Assembly (NCBI GenBank): GCA_964531025.1
Contig: CAZHDY010000001.1
Coordinates: forward strand, 1,707,957-1,771,956
From: CALMEC01 sp964531025
GTDB taxonomy: Bacteria > Actinomycetota > Thermoleophilia > Miltoncostaeales > Miltoncostaeaceae
Reading direction: 5' to 3'
Length of the DNA: 64,000 nucleotides
Position numbers and translations under genes: made by a program. The notes below the pieces were generated by a model that had not been told where the DNA came from, did not search any database, and saw only the letters and a list, made by a program, of their open reading frames with translations. Shown here piece after piece: positions 15,982 to 25,184 of the stretch. Numbering within the stretch: position 1 is the stretch's first letter; each line of letters opens with the position of its first letter.

Positions 15982-17267
15982 ACGCCCGTGTCGTCCTCTG
16001 GGGCAGTGTGATCGCCTACATCTCGGACGGAGCGGACGGGGTGGCCGGGTTCGAGTACGACCGTGACTTCCTGCGGTCGGGCATCGAGGTGTCCCCGGTG
16101 GTGATGCCGCTTCGACAGGGCGTCCACTCGTTCCCCGATCTCTCGCGGCGCACGTACCGCGGTCTTCCCGGGCTCGTGGCCGACAGCCTCCCGGACCGCT
16201 TCGGCAACGCCCTCATCCGTGCGTGGGCCGAGCGCCAGGGACGTGGTGAGTCCGACCTCACCGGAGTGGCGGCGCTCTGCTACATGGGATCGCGGGGCAT
16301 GGGCGCCCTGGAGTACGTGCCCGCCCAGGACCCGGACATCGCGCACACCGACCCGCTGGACGTGGGTGAGCTCGCGGTCCTTGCCGACAATGTCCTGCGC
16401 GAACGCGCGGGCTTCTCGGTCGACGCCACGAGCACCGACGCGCTCCAGCGCATCCTCTCGGTGGGGTCGTCGGCGGGCGGGGCGCGTGCGAAGGCGGTGG
16501 TGATGTGGAACGAGGAGACCGGCGAGATGCGCTCGGGCCAGGCACCGCATGTGCCGGGGTTCGAGCACTGGATCCTCAAGTTCGACGGCATCTCCGAGAA
16601 CCGCGACAAGGAACTCGCTGATCCGATGGGACACACCATCGTCGAGTACGCCTACTCCCTGATGGCGAGGAGTGCGGGGATCGACATGCCGGAGACCCGT
16701 CTGCTCCGGGAGGGCGGCCGCAGCCACTTCATGGCGAAGCGCTTCGACCGGACCGCGGACGGCGGGAAGGTCCACATGCAGACCCTGAACGGCCTCGCCC
16801 ACTTCGACTTCAACATGGCCCGCGTCTACGGCTACGAGGACGCCATGCGCGTCGCGCTTCAGATCGACGTCCCGCCCGGCGACCGGTCCGAGCTCTATCG
16901 GCGGATGGTGTTCAACGTGATCGCCCGCAACCAGGACGACCACACCAAGAACATCTCGTTCCTGATGGGGCGCGACGGCCGGTGGCGCCTCTCGCCCGCG
17001 TACGACGTGACCTACGCGTTCAACCCGACCGGCCGTTGGACCGGCACCCACCAGATGCTCGTGAACGGGAAGGCGGACGGGTTCACCACGGACGACCTGC
17101 TGGCCGCGGCCGCTCACGCCCGGCTGAAGGTCGGAGAGCCGCAGCGCATCATCCGCGAGGTCACCGCAGCCGTTCGCGAGTGGCCTGATTGTGCCGAGGA
17201 GGCCGGTGTCCCGCCGGGCGTGGCCGAGCGTGTCGGCGAGACCTACCGTCTGGACCTCGCGCCGTAA
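15978..17267 (+). CDS. hipA: HipA-like serine/threonine kinase toxin
   Basis: The protein is 429 aa with a GTG start overlapping hipB. The N-terminal subdomain (MPLRQGVHSFPDLSRRTYRGLPGLVADSLPDRFGNALIRAW) and the kinase domain are complete. Visible are the Ser-rich P-loop-like SVGSSAGGARAKAVV, lysine in FMAKRFDR, the catalytic loop VIARNQDDHTKNISFLM and the metal-binding RLSPAYDVTYAFN. Known HipA toxins phosphorylate aminoacyl-tRNA synthetases such as GltX and cause growth arrest. All catalytic residues are present, so it should be active. With the HicA pair it makes two adjacent toxin modules. Confidence 0.9.
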   Translation: MNARVVLWGSVIAYISDGADGVAGFEYDRDFLRSGIEVSPVVMPLRQGVHSFPDLSRRTYRGLPGLVADSLPDRFGNALIRAWAERQGRGESDLTGVAALCYMGSRGMGALEYVPAQDPDIAHTDPLDVGELAVLADNVLRERAGFSVDATSTDALQRILSVGSSAGGARAKAVVMWNEETGEMRSGQAPHVPGFEHWILKFDGISENRDKELADPMGHTIVEYAYSLMARSAGIDMPETRLLREGGRSHFMAKRFDRTADGGKVHMQTLNGLAHFDFNMARVYGYEDAMRVALQIDVPPGDRSELYRRMVFNVIARNQDDHTKNISFLMGRDGRWRLSPAYDVTYAFNPTGRWTGTHQMLVNGKADGFTTDDLLAAAAHARLKVGEPQRIIREVTAAVREWPDCAEEAGVPPGVAERVGETYRLDLAP

Positions 17268-17305
17268 TCGGAGTTCCCGAGTCGGGCGGCGGGTTGGTCG
17301 ATCGT

Positions 17306-17656
17306 CTAGCCCGGGAGTTCCCAGAGCTCGATCGGCAGACCCTCAGGATCATGGATACGGACGAAGCGTCCGTACTCGGTGTCCCACTCGGGACGGCGTT
17401 CGACCGCGATCCCTGCGATCTCCAAACGCTCCGCCAGATCGTCCAGGTCGGTGACTCGGAGATTGAGCATGAACGGCTGGTCGGCGGGAAAGTAGTCGCT
17501 GTCGGCGGCGAACGGAGCGAAGACGGTCATACCCGCCTCCTGCTGCCACACCGCCTCCGCACCGGCATCGAGTCCTAGATGCTCGCGGTACCACGTGGCC
17601 CGCGCCTGCGGATCGCGACTGCGGAAGAAGAGCCCGCCGATTCCGAGGACACTCAT
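17306..17656 (-). CDS. VOC (glyoxalase/bleomycin resistance) family protein
   Basis: The protein is 116 aa, a single VOC unit with two beta-alpha-beta-beta-beta modules: IGGLFFRSRDPQARATWYREHLGLDAG at the start, and NLRVTDLDDLAERLEIAGIAVERRPE with the C-terminal IHDPEGLPIELWELPG carrying the conserved metal-ligand Glu. The substrate is unknown. Confidence 0.8.
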   Translation of the reverse strand: MSVLGIGGLFFRSRDPQARATWYREHLGLDAGAEAVWQQEAGMTVFAPFAADSDYFPADQPFMLNLRVTDLDDLAERLEIAGIAVERRPEWDTEYGRFVRIHDPEGLPIELWELPG

Positions 17657-17766
17657 GCCGGCGAGGCTACCAAGGACCGTGCTGGCATCCTCATATCCGC
17701 CCGGCCCCTGCTGCGATCGTCGTAATGACGGTTATGGGGGAACCGGTGTGTGCCTTCGGCCCTCGG

Positions 17767-18207
17767 CTAGCCGGCGGTCGTGCCCTCCGTCCCGCCCACC
17801 TGCTCCACCACCAGGCGCTTGATCCGGGCGAGGATCGCGCCCATGCCGCGCATACGGAGCGGTGAGATGAGCTCGGACAGGCCCATCCGGGTGTAGAAGT
17901 CGGAGGGGGTCTCGAGCACTTCGTCCACCGTCGCACCCGACAGGCCCTCACGCAGGACGCCGGCATAGCCGCGGGTCGTGGGTGCTTCGGGCGGGGCGTC
18001 GAAGTACAGGGTCACGCGCCGCTCGTCATCCACCGGCGCGGCGACGAAGAACGGCGTCTGGCACTCGTGCACCTGCTCGAGCCCGTCGCGGTTCATGTCG
18101 TCCGGCAGCGGCGGGAGGCCGTTGGCGAAGTCGAGCAGGATCTGCAGCCGAAGCGCCTTGGGCGCGTCGGCGAACTCGTCGACGATCTCCTGTAGTTCGG
18201 ATCTCAC
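17767..18207 (-). CDS. sufE: SufE-like cysteine desulfurase accessory protein
   Basis: The protein is 146 aa with a GTG start overlapping the upstream rhodanese stop. [31 protein letters not shown] and then [27 protein letters not shown] contain the acceptor cysteine (VxxCQT, about residue 52) of SufE. The C-terminal [28 protein letters not shown] is typical. SufE accepts persulfide from a cysteine desulfurase. Co-transcription with a thiosulfate sulfurtransferase suggests sulfur relay between the two. Confidence 0.9.
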   Translation of the reverse strand: MRSELQEIVDEFADAPKALRLQILLDFANGLPPLPDDMNRDGLEQVHECQTPFFVAAPVDDERRVTLYFDAPPEAPTTRGYAGVLREGLSGATVDEVLETPSDFYTRMGLSELISPLRMRGMGAILARIKRLVVEQVGGTEGTTAG

Positions 18208-19100
18208 GGGCGGACAGGATACCCCGGACGCTCGATCGGGACACGGACGGCGTTGCCCCACTCGCACCACGACCCGTCGTAGTTGCGGACCTGCGGGAAG
18301 CCGAGCAGGTGGGTCAGCACGAACCAGGTGTGGCTGGAGCGCTCGCCGATGCGGCAGTACGCGATCACGTCGTCGGCCTTCTTGAGGCCGATCTCGCCCT
18401 CGTAGATCTCGCGCAGCTCGGAGGCCGAGCGGAACGAGCCGTCGTCGTTGGCGGCGCGCTTCCACGGGACGTTCGACGCCGTGGGGATGTGCCCGGCGCG
18501 CAGCACGCCCTCCTGTGGGTAGTCCGGCATGTGCGTGACCTCACCCGAGTACTCGCCGGGCGAACGGACGTCCACCAGGCGGCCGGGCGTGTCGAGGTGG
18601 GCGATCACGTCCTCCTTGAAGGCGCGGATCGTCGCGTCGTCGCGCGCGGTGACCGGGTATTGCGTCGGCGCGGGTGACGGGACGTCGGTGGTGAGCTCGC
18701 GGTCCTCCTCGATCCACTTCTGGCGGCCGCCGTCCATCAGGCGGACGTCGGGGTGCCCGAAGAGCGTGGTCACCCACAGGGCGTAGGCCGCCCACCAGTT
18801 GAAGTTGTCGCCGTAGAAGACGATGGTCGTGTCGCGGGTGATGCCCTTCTCGGACATGAGCGCCGCGAAGGCCTCGGGGTCGACGTAGTCACGCGCGACG
18901 GGGTCGTTGAGGTCGGTGTGCCAGTCGATCTTCACGGCGCCCGGGACGTGCCCGGTGTCGTAGAGGAGGACGTCCTCGTCCGACTCGGCGATCACCACGT
19001 TCGGGTCATCGAGGTGCTCGGCGACCCAGGCGGTGCTGACCAAGCGCTCAGGATGGGCGTACTCGGCGAACTTAGGGTTGGGATCGGCGGGGACGGCCAT
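18204..19100 (-). CDS. sseA: Thiosulfate/3-mercaptopyruvate sulfurtransferase (two rhodanese domains)
   Basis: The protein is 298 aa. The N-terminal inactive rhodanese domain ([19 protein letters not shown]...[17 protein letters not shown]) and the C-terminal active domain ([15 protein letters not shown]...[16 protein letters not shown], with catalytic Cys about residue 247 in CRIGERSS) follow the usual tandem arrangement. The start is preceded by AAGGAAG. The gene overlaps sufE by 4 bp (GTGA), so the pair form a sulfur-transfer operon. Confidence 0.92.
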   Translation of the reverse strand: MAVPADPNPKFAEYAHPERLVSTAWVAEHLDDPNVVIAESDEDVLLYDTGHVPGAVKIDWHTDLNDPVARDYVDPEAFAALMSEKGITRDTTIVFYGDNFNWWAAYALWVTTLFGHPDVRLMDGGRQKWIEEDRELTTDVPSPAPTQYPVTARDDATIRAFKEDVIAHLDTPGRLVDVRSPGEYSGEVTHMPDYPQEGVLRAGHIPTASNVPWKRAANDDGSFRSASELREIYEGEIGLKKADDVIAYCRIGERSSHTWFVLTHLLGFPQVRNYDGSWCEWGNAVRVPIERPGYPVRP

Positions 19101-19224
19101 GTGACGCTTCCTTTCGCTTTCACAGCGGAAAGTTCAACCTAGCAAACACCACTCGGATTACTCGGTTTCTCTGCGTCGGGATGGCCGGAGGCCCGAACCG
19201 GGTCGGACGTGCCGGTCAAATCGG

Positions 19225-19893
19225 CTAAGCGATCTCGGCGCTCGGGACCGACTCGTGTTCGGGGCAGTCCACACGGACATCCCCAGGGCCCAGGTCCAGG
19301 TCGAGGAGGGCGCAGCGCTCATCGTCGGCCACGGTTTCGGGCTCACGGTGATAGCGGCAGGTGGGGCAGATGCGGGCGACCGCCACCAGCCCCTCCTTGT
19401 GGAGCTCACCCAGAAGCCCCAGCAGGAAGTTGAGTGCCCGGATCTTGTCGCCCTCGGACACCCCCACCAGAAGATCCTGCGCACGCGACTGCCACGCGTC
19501 GGCCGAGCGGGCGATGCCATGACCGTGCTGTGTCAGCGTGATGCGCACGCCGCGGCCGTCCTCCGGATCGGCTGTCCGGCTGACGAGGCCCTTCCGCTCG
19601 AGCGTGGTGAGCGTGTCGGACACCGTCGCCACGGTGAGGTCGAGTTCGGATGCCAGCGTGCTCGCCCGGCTGCGCTCGGGCGGATCGGTCCGCAGCCGGA
19701 GCATCAGTTGGAGCTGCGTCGGCGTCAGCCCGTGCGCTCGGGCCACCCGCGACATCTGGACGCGCATGACGTGTCCGAGTCGGTCGATGGCGGCAACCAG
19801 CTTCGGGTCCACCCCGTCGCGGGCGCCCAGGGGAAGCGGCTGTGACCGACCGAATGGCCTGCCCATCAGCGAAGTAACTGAGGTCGACGGCAC
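19225..19893 (-). CDS. MarR-family regulator with cysteine-rich C-terminal tail
   Basis: The protein is 222 aa. The winged-helix core is visible from about residue 35 to 165: LGHVMRVQMSRVARAHGLTPTQLQLMLRLR, ASTLASELDLTVATVSDTLTTLERKGLVSRTADPEDGRGVRITLT. About 60 residues follow that are not usual for MarR: RICPTCRYHREPETVADDERCALLDLDL...VDCPEHE, four Cys and two His, a probable metal or redox site. The ATG at 19866 is an alternative start. The palindrome just upstream is the likely autoregulatory operator. Confidence 0.8.
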   Translation of the reverse strand: MPSTSVTSLMGRPFGRSQPLPLGARDGVDPKLVAAIDRLGHVMRVQMSRVARAHGLTPTQLQLMLRLRTDPPERSRASTLASELDLTVATVSDTLTTLERKGLVSRTADPEDGRGVRITLTQHGHGIARSADAWQSRAQDLLVGVSEGDKIRALNFLLGLLGELHKEGLVAVARICPTCRYHREPETVADDERCALLDLDLGPGDVRVDCPEHESVPSAEIA

Positions 19894-19908
19894 ATCATGG
19901 TCGCGTCA

Positions 19909-19922
19909 GGTTATCGGTAACC
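19909..19922. promoter_or_regulatory. Palindromic operator candidate for the MarR-type gene
   Basis: GGTTATCGGTAACC is a perfect 5-bp-arm dyad (GGTTA/TAACC, 4-bp centre) 15 bp upstream of the MarR start codon and inside its promoter region. MarR proteins usually bind such sites to repress themselves. Confidence 0.55.
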
Positions 19923-19951
19923 GGGGCTCCTTTACAGGCTCCCCGGCATTG

Positions 19952-20917
19952 TCATCGGGTAAAGCTCGGGACCATCGTCCGTCGTGGCGCGGCCTCCGCC
20001 AGAGCCAGTGTCCCTCCCGCAAGGAGAAGCAGGACGAGCGCGGCGAGCACGGCCCAGACCGACATCTCCTCCAGCTTGTGGATCGATGCGAGCGATGCGC
20101 CGATGTCGGCGTAGACGCGTTGCAGGTCCTCGTTGCTGGTCGACTGGGTGAAGATGCCGCCGGTCTGGTTGGCCAGCGCCGTCAGGGTCTCCTGCGGCGA
20201 GAGCTGGTCCGTGCGTCCGGGGTCATCACCCAGAAGGACGGAGTAGACGGGCACCCGCATGTCCGCGGCACGCTGCGCCGCGGACATCGGGTCCGACCCC
20301 CAGGAGTTCGCGCCGTCCGTCAGGAGCAGGATCCGTGCCGCCGATTGCTGCGCATCGTCGGGGGTGTTCGCGAGCGCCCCGCTCGCCTGGATGGAGTGGA
20401 GCGACGACTCGACGGCGTCACCGATGGCGGTCCCGACGCCGATGGGAAGGTCCTTGAGGGCCTCACGGACCTCACCGCGATCCGTTGTCGGAGCCACACG
20501 TACCCGGGCACCGGCGTCGAAGGTCACGAGGCCGATGGCCGCATCCTTCGGTGCCGCCTCCAGGAAGCGCTCCGCCGCGTCCACCCCGGCCTCCAGGCGG
20601 GACGGCTGCACGTCCGTCTTCTCCATCGACTTGGAGGTATCGATGGCGAGCATGACGGTGCTGCGGTTCTCCTTGGTCTCCTTGCTCATTGCCGGTCGGG
20701 CCATGGCCACGATCCCGGCACCCGCCGCAAGGACCGCGAGAATCGCGGCGACGACACGGAGCACGCGGACGCGGCGCGGGAGCGTCAGGTTGATGAGCGC
20801 GGGGTCGGCATAGGTGGCCGTCGAGCGTTTGCGGGACCGTCCCCATGCCCACAGCACGGCGGCGAACACCGGGAGGAGCAGGAGGGCCCAGAGCCATTTG
20901 GGGTCGTTCCAGGTCAC
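19952..20917 (-). CDS. Membrane VWA protein (BatA/BatB-like), second copy
   Basis: The protein is 321 aa. An N-terminal TM pair (WLWALLLLPVFAAVLWAW and a second at about residues 53-72) precedes a von Willebrand A domain with the MIDAS start LAIDTSKSM (DxSxS) and ILLLTDGANSW. A C-terminal TM (VWAVLAALVLLLLAGGTLALA) closes it. This is the Bat layout, in which the VWA domain faces the periplasm or exterior. It is the last gene of the MoxR operon and overlaps the other VWA gene by ATGA. Confidence 0.88.
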   Translation of the reverse strand: MTWNDPKWLWALLLLPVFAAVLWAWGRSRKRSTATYADPALINLTLPRRVRVLRVVAAILAVLAAGAGIVAMARPAMSKETKENRSTVMLAIDTSKSMEKTDVQPSRLEAGVDAAERFLEAAPKDAAIGLVTFDAGARVRVAPTTDRGEVREALKDLPIGVGTAIGDAVESSLHSIQASGALANTPDDAQQSAARILLLTDGANSWGSDPMSAAQRAADMRVPVYSVLLGDDPGRTDQLSPQETLTALANQTGGIFTQSTSNEDLQRVYADIGASLASIHKLEEMSVWAVLAALVLLLLAGGTLALAEAAPRRTMVPSFTR

Positions 20918-21855
20918 GGAAACCTCGATCCGAATCGCCAGGCCGCGGCGCCGGCCAGGAAGAGGAGGAGTACGCCGATGCCGGCCGGGATGGCCGTGAC
21001 CTCGTCCTTGACGGTGGTGGTCCCGATGACCGATCCCATCTTCTCGTAGACGGCGGAGAGTCCCTCGGCGTCGGTCGCCTCGTAGGTGGCGGCACCGGTG
21101 CTCTCCGCGATCGCCTTCAGGGCGTCGGGGTTCGGCGGTACGCGGCGGCCGTTGGGGAGCATCCCGTCCTGGGTGCCGAGGGCCACCGTCGCGACCGGGA
21201 CACCGAGCTCGTTGGCGTGCTGGACGGCCGACTGTGTCGAACGACCGGTCGTGTTGTCGCCGTCGGACAGGAGCAGGATACGGGCGCCGTCGAGCTCGCC
21301 TCCGTCGCTGCGGTTCGGCTGCACCGACTCGATGGCGTCGAGGGAGGCGAAGATGGCCTCGCCGATCGCGGTCGCACCTTCGGCGTGAAGGTTCTCGACG
21401 GCGTTCCGGAACGCGACCCGGTCGGCCGTCGGCGGAAGCAGGGTGCTGGCAGCGCCGGAGAAGCTCACCAGGCCGATGCGGTACTGCCGCGGCACGCGGT
21501 CGGCGAACTTGAGCGCGGCATCCTGCGCGGCGCGCAGACGGTAGGGCTCGACGTCGTCGGCGGCCATCGAACCCGAGACGTCGATGGCGAGCATGATGGT
21601 CGCCTGCTCGCGTGGAACGGAGCGATTGGCCTCGGGACGGGCGGACGCGAAGATGAACGCGCCGACAGCCGCCAGTGCCAGGGCCACCGGGATGTAGGTG
21701 CGAAGCCGGGGACGGCCGGCGGCCGCAACGACCGCGTCCACGTCCGAGAACGGGAGCGCATGGCGCAGCGTCCGGCGACGGTAGAGGGCGAAGGCGGCTA
21801 CCAGCGCGGGAATGGCGAGGAACAGGAGCAGCAGGAGGGGCCAGCGGAAGGACAT
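20914..21855 (-). CDS. Membrane VWA protein (BatA/BatB-like), first copy
   Basis: The protein is 313 aa. The architecture matches its downstream paralogue: TM at about residues 5-24 and 55-72, a VWA domain with MIDAS LAIDVSGSM and LLLSDGDNTTGRST, and a C-terminal TM (IGVLLLFLAGAAAWRFG). Its start directly abuts the DUF58 stop (TAGATG). Neighbouring MoxR AAA+ ATPases are thought to act as chaperones for such VWA proteins. The stress or aerotolerance role is family knowledge, not shown here. Confidence 0.88.
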   Translation of the reverse strand: MSFRWPLLLLLFLAIPALVAAFALYRRRTLRHALPFSDVDAVVAAAGRPRLRTYIPVALALAAVGAFIFASARPEANRSVPREQATIMLAIDVSGSMAADDVEPYRLRAAQDAALKFADRVPRQYRIGLVSFSGAASTLLPPTADRVAFRNAVENLHAEGATAIGEAIFASLDAIESVQPNRSDGGELDGARILLLSDGDNTTGRSTQSAVQHANELGVPVATVALGTQDGMLPNGRRVPPNPDALKAIAESTGAATYEATDAEGLSAVYEKMGSVIGTTTVKDEVTAIPAGIGVLLLFLAGAAAWRFGSRFP

Positions 21856-22764
21856 CTAGAGAGCCTTCCGTGTGATGGACGGACGGCGGAGAGCGAGCGT
21901 GAGCGGCAACACCCAGTCGGTATCCGTCGATGCGACAAGATGGCGGGCACCGATGCGACGGAACATGTCGCGTCGCTGGCGGTCGCGCTCCTCGGAGATC
22001 TGGCGGAAGCGCTCCTGGAAGCGCGGGTCGGCGGTGTCGACGAGCACGCGGCGTCCCGACTCCACGTCGCGCAGCGTGACCGGTCCCATGACGGGGAGGT
22101 CGCGCTCGCGCGGGTCGCGCAGCTCGATCAGCACGAGCTCGTGGCGCCGGCTCATCACGCCGAGCGCCTGCTCGAGTCCGTCCTGCATGGGGAAGTCGGA
22201 GACGATCGCCACGAGTCCGCGGTGCCGGAGCACCCGGCCCATGCCCGTGATGGCCGCGACGAGATCCATGCGCTCGCCGGTCTCGACGGTGGGCACCTCG
22301 TTCATGAGGGCGAGCGACGCCACCAGGCCACGGCGGTCGCCGCGGGGCGGGAGGATCGCGTCCAGTTTGCCGCTTCCCGACACGGCCACGCCGAGGCGAT
22401 CGCCGCGGCGCCGTAGGACGACGCCCAGTCCGGCGAGGACCTCGGCGGCCAGGTCGCGCTTCGTGGTGCGGACGGTTCCGAAGGCCATGGACGGCGAGAC
22501 GTCGACGAGCGCCCAGGCCGTCAGCACGGGCTCCAGCTCGGGGACGCGCACCATGGGCTCGCCGGTGCGTGCGGTGAGCGGCCAGTCGAGCCAGCGCACA
22601 TCGTCGCCCGGTTCATAGGCACGGGTGATGGCCTGCTCTCCCCCCGGACCGGGGCGACGACCGCGACGCTCCCCCTGGAGGAGACCGTCGAGGCGTCGGC
22701 CGATCCGGAGCTCGACGCGCCGGAGGACGGCGTCAGGCGACTGAACGGCCGGTTCCAAGTTCAA
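21856..22764 (-). CDS. DUF58 protein of the MoxR operon
   Basis: The protein is 302 aa. The DUF58 signature is present: AYEPGDDVRWLDWPLTARTGEPMVRVPELE, then a degenerate VWA-like core WALVDVSPSMAFGT..., and RGLVAIVSDFP. The start appears to be a TTG at 22764, which overlaps the end of the MoxR gene by 32 bp; no ATG/GTG alternative gives the full N-terminus. DUF58 genes almost always follow moxR, as here. Confidence 0.88.
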   Translation of the reverse strand: MNLEPAVQSPDAVLRRVELRIGRRLDGLLQGERRGRRPGPGGEQAITRAYEPGDDVRWLDWPLTARTGEPMVRVPELEPVLTAWALVDVSPSMAFGTVRTTKRDLAAEVLAGLGVVLRRRGDRLGVAVSGSGKLDAILPPRGDRRGLVASLALMNEVPTVETGERMDLVAAITGMGRVLRHRGLVAIVSDFPMQDGLEQALGVMSRRHELVLIELRDPRERDLPVMGPVTLRDVESGRRVLVDTADPRFQERFRQISEERDRQRRDMFRRIGARHLVASTDTDWVLPLTLALRRPSITRKAL

Positions 22765-23752
22765 CCTGGGGCTGGGGGATGGACTCGAGGATCGCCTCGA
22801 GGACCTGATCGGGCTTGACGTCCGCGGCGAGCGCCTCGTAGCTGAGGATCACGCGGTGGCGCAGACAGTCGAGGTAGAGGTTGTGGACGTCCTCCGGGAG
22901 GACGTAGTTGCGACCGCGCATGACGGCGAGCGCCTTCGCGCCGCGGATCATGGAGATGGAGGCGCGGGGCGATCCGCCGAGGTCGAGGTACGGTGCCAGG
23001 TGTCCGAGGCCCTCGCTGCCGGGCGTACGGGTCGCCGTCACAAGGCGCACGGCGTAGGCGCGTACGCGGTGGTCGACGAAGACGCTGTCCGCCAGTTCCT
23101 GGAGCGCGACGAGTTCATCGGTGGTGAGAAGCTCGCGCACCTCGGGGGGTGACGAGGCCATGCGGCGGACGATCTCCTCCTCGTCCTCCTGGCTGGGGTA
23201 GTCGACGATGAGCTTCATGGCGAACCGGTCGAGCTGTGCCTCGGGCAGCGCGTAGACGCCCTCGCTCTCCACCGGGTTCTGCGTCGCAAGGACGAAAAAG
23301 GGCTTGGGCACGGGGTGGGTCTCGCCGGCGATGGAGGCGTGGCCCTCGGCCATCACCTCGAGGAGCGCGGACTGCACCTTGGCGGGAGCGCGGTTGATCT
23401 CGTCGGCGAGGACGAAGTTCGCGAACACCGGGCCGAGACGCGTGGTGAAGTTGCCGGACCGGTCGAGCACCTGTCCGCCGACCACGTCCGACGGGACGAG
23501 GTCCGGCGTGAACTGGATACGGGCGAATTCACCGCCGGCCACCTTCGCCACGGTCTCCAGGGTCAGGGTCTTCGCGAGGCCCGGCACACCCTCCAGGAGC
23601 ACGTGCCCGCGTGAGAGGAGTGAGACGATGACCCGGTCGAGAAGCCGGTCCTGCCCGACGATGACGCGGCGGAGCTCGTAGAGGACGGTCTCGAGCCGTT
23701 CGCGGGTCGACTGTTCCGGCGCGGGCGCCGACTGTGAGTGGGACTCGAACAT
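22733..23752 (-). CDS. MoxR-family AAA+ ATPase
   Basis: The protein is 339 aa. Walker A GVPGLAKT (about residues 57-64), Walker B with DEINRAPAKVQSALLEVM, sensor-1 VLATQNPVE and the typical PEAQLDRFAMKL lead to a C-terminal helical lid. AAAGGA precedes the ATG. It is the first gene of a four-gene operon (MoxR, DUF58, VWA, VWA) and would remodel or activate the VWA proteins with ATP. Confidence 0.93.
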   Translation of the reverse strand: MFESHSQSAPAPEQSTRERLETVLYELRRVIVGQDRLLDRVIVSLLSRGHVLLEGVPGLAKTLTLETVAKVAGGEFARIQFTPDLVPSDVVGGQVLDRSGNFTTRLGPVFANFVLADEINRAPAKVQSALLEVMAEGHASIAGETHPVPKPFFVLATQNPVESEGVYALPEAQLDRFAMKLIVDYPSQEDEEEIVRRMASSPPEVRELLTTDELVALQELADSVFVDHRVRAYAVRLVTATRTPGSEGLGHLAPYLDLGGSPRASISMIRGAKALAVMRGRNYVLPEDVHNLYLDCLRHRVILSYEALAADVKPDQVLEAILESIPQPQVELGTGRSVA

Positions 23753-23784
23753 CAGTGTCCTTTCGGGATGCGGACCACAGACGG

Positions 23785-24729
23785 TCAGCTGATGCGCGCC
23801 AGCATGGCGCGGACTCGTGAGGTGGGGACGGCGAAGGCGATGCCCACGTTGCCCTCGTCGGGGGTGCGGATGGCCGTCGGGATCCCGACGAGCTTGCCGT
23901 CGAGGTCGAACAGGCCGCCGCCCGAGTTGCCGGGGTTGACGGAGGCGTCGAACTGGATGACGGGGCGGCCGTTGTCGGTGCGGTATGCGCTGACGACGCC
24001 GGCGGTGACCGTGTTCTGGAGCCCGAACGGGCTGCCGATGGCGAACACCGTCTTGCCGTTGCGGGGAGGGCCCGCACTGTCGTCGGCGAGGTCGACTCCC
24101 GAGCCCGCCGTGGACACCGGACGGAGCACGGCGAGATCCTCGGCCTCGTTCGTCTCGATGACGTTCGCCACGATGCTCTGACCGCTGGCGGTGATCACCT
24201 CGACGCGGTCGGCTCCCTGGATGACGTGGTTGTTGGTCACGATGAGGCCGGACGGGCGGACCACGACACCGCTCCCCTGGCTGCCCTGCTGGAGGAAGCC
24301 ACGGCTGGCCACGCGGACCTCGACGACCGATCCCTGGACGCGGCTGATGGCGTCCTGCAGGGCCTGCTCAGGATCGGACGAGGTCGGCGCGGAGATGGGC
24401 GTGTTGGGATCGTTGGTCGACGCGGACTCCGACGGAGCCACGAGCCGGGCCGATCCCGCGCCGACCAGGCCGGCCGTCAGAATGACGGCCAGTGCGGTGG
24501 CGATGGTGCGGTTGCTGGGACCGCGCTCGGTGCGTGCCGGGGCGGGCGCCGTCGGCGGAGGATGGCCCTCGGCCGAGGCCTGGCGGAGCTTCCGGAAGTC
24601 GGGCGACGCGTGCATCGTGCGCGCCTCGATCGTCGGAAGCTCATCGGTGTTGTGGGGACGGGGCGGAAGCGGGGGAAGCCCGCCGCCGTGGTCCGGTCGC
24701 CGTGGGATGGGGGGAAGTTCGTTCGGCAC
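23785..24729 (-). CDS. HtrA-like trypsin-fold serine protease, no PDZ domain
   Basis: The protein is 314 aa. A proline-rich cytoplasmic N-terminus (about 70 residues) precedes one TM helix (TIATALAVILTAGLVGAG, about 74-91). The extracytoplasmic S1C protease carries the triad His in VTNNHVIQ, Asp in AEDLAVL and Ser in VNPGNSGGGL. The protein ends right after the protease domain (VRAMLARIS), so the usual PDZ domain is absent. It is upstream of, and co-directional with, the MoxR operon. Confidence 0.9.
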   Translation of the reverse strand: MPNELPPIPRRPDHGGGLPPLPPRPHNTDELPTIEARTMHASPDFRKLRQASAEGHPPPTAPAPARTERGPSNRTIATALAVILTAGLVGAGSARLVAPSESASTNDPNTPISAPTSSDPEQALQDAISRVQGSVVEVRVASRGFLQQGSQGSGVVVRPSGLIVTNNHVIQGADRVEVITASGQSIVANVIETNEAEDLAVLRPVSTAGSGVDLADDSAGPPRNGKTVFAIGSPFGLQNTVTAGVVSAYRTDNGRPVIQFDASVNPGNSGGGLFDLDGKLVGIPTAIRTPDEGNVGIAFAVPTSRVRAMLARIS

Positions 24730-24762
24730 AGTTCAAGTTGTACCGTCAAAAGGTGTGAACTG

Positions 24763-25113
24763 TCAGTGAGTTCGATTGAGGCTCGGTGAAGAACCTCGGC
24801 GACGGTGATCGTTGATGGTGGTGAGGGATTCGGCCAGCGAGTCGGCCAGGGTGGCTCGGCCCGTGGCACGGGCAGTACGGAGTCGGAGTCGATCGAGCTT
24901 GGCCAGGGTGTCCGGGTCCGGATCGATCATCTCGGCGACGGCGGCCTCCATCTCATCCAGCCGGGCGACGAGGGATCGCACCCTCTGCCACTCGGCATCG
25001 GCCACGCCATAGGGGCCGGTCTCGTCCGAGACGGCGCCATCATCCGTGATGTCCGGGTCGTGGGCTCCCACAGTCACCACCCACGATAGCCCGTTTTCCG
25101 TCGATCGCCGCAT
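24763..25113 (-). CDS. Short acidic/helical protein of unknown function
   Basis: The frame is up to 116 aa from ATG 25113; GTG codons at 25080, 25077 and 25071 are plausible starts. The middle (WQRVRSLVARLDEMEAAVAEMIDPDPDTLAKLDRLRLRTARATGRATLADSLAESLTTINDHRR) is strongly helical and may form a coiled coil. No TM or signal. It is not recognised. It shares its strand with the helicase and the HtrA gene. Confidence 0.5.
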   Translation of the reverse strand: MRRSTENGLSWVVTVGAHDPDITDDGAVSDETGPYGVADAEWQRVRSLVARLDEMEAAVAEMIDPDPDTLAKLDRLRLRTARATGRATLADSLAESLTTINDHRRRGSSPSLNRTH

Positions 25114-25184
25114 TTGGCTCCGCCGGGACGCGACGTCGGGGTCACGGCCGTTGCCCGGTGATGCGGGAGACCCCGCGGTGGACG

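Noticed and set aside
17290..17310. GGTCGATCGTCTAGC at the VOC stop, partly like a repeat arm
   Set aside because: Too many differences from the consensus and no second arm.
21851..21860. CATCTAG at the DUF58/VWA junction, like the end of the palindromic repeat
   Set aside because: It is simply a stop codon abutting a start codon (TAGATG); the rest of the arm is missing.
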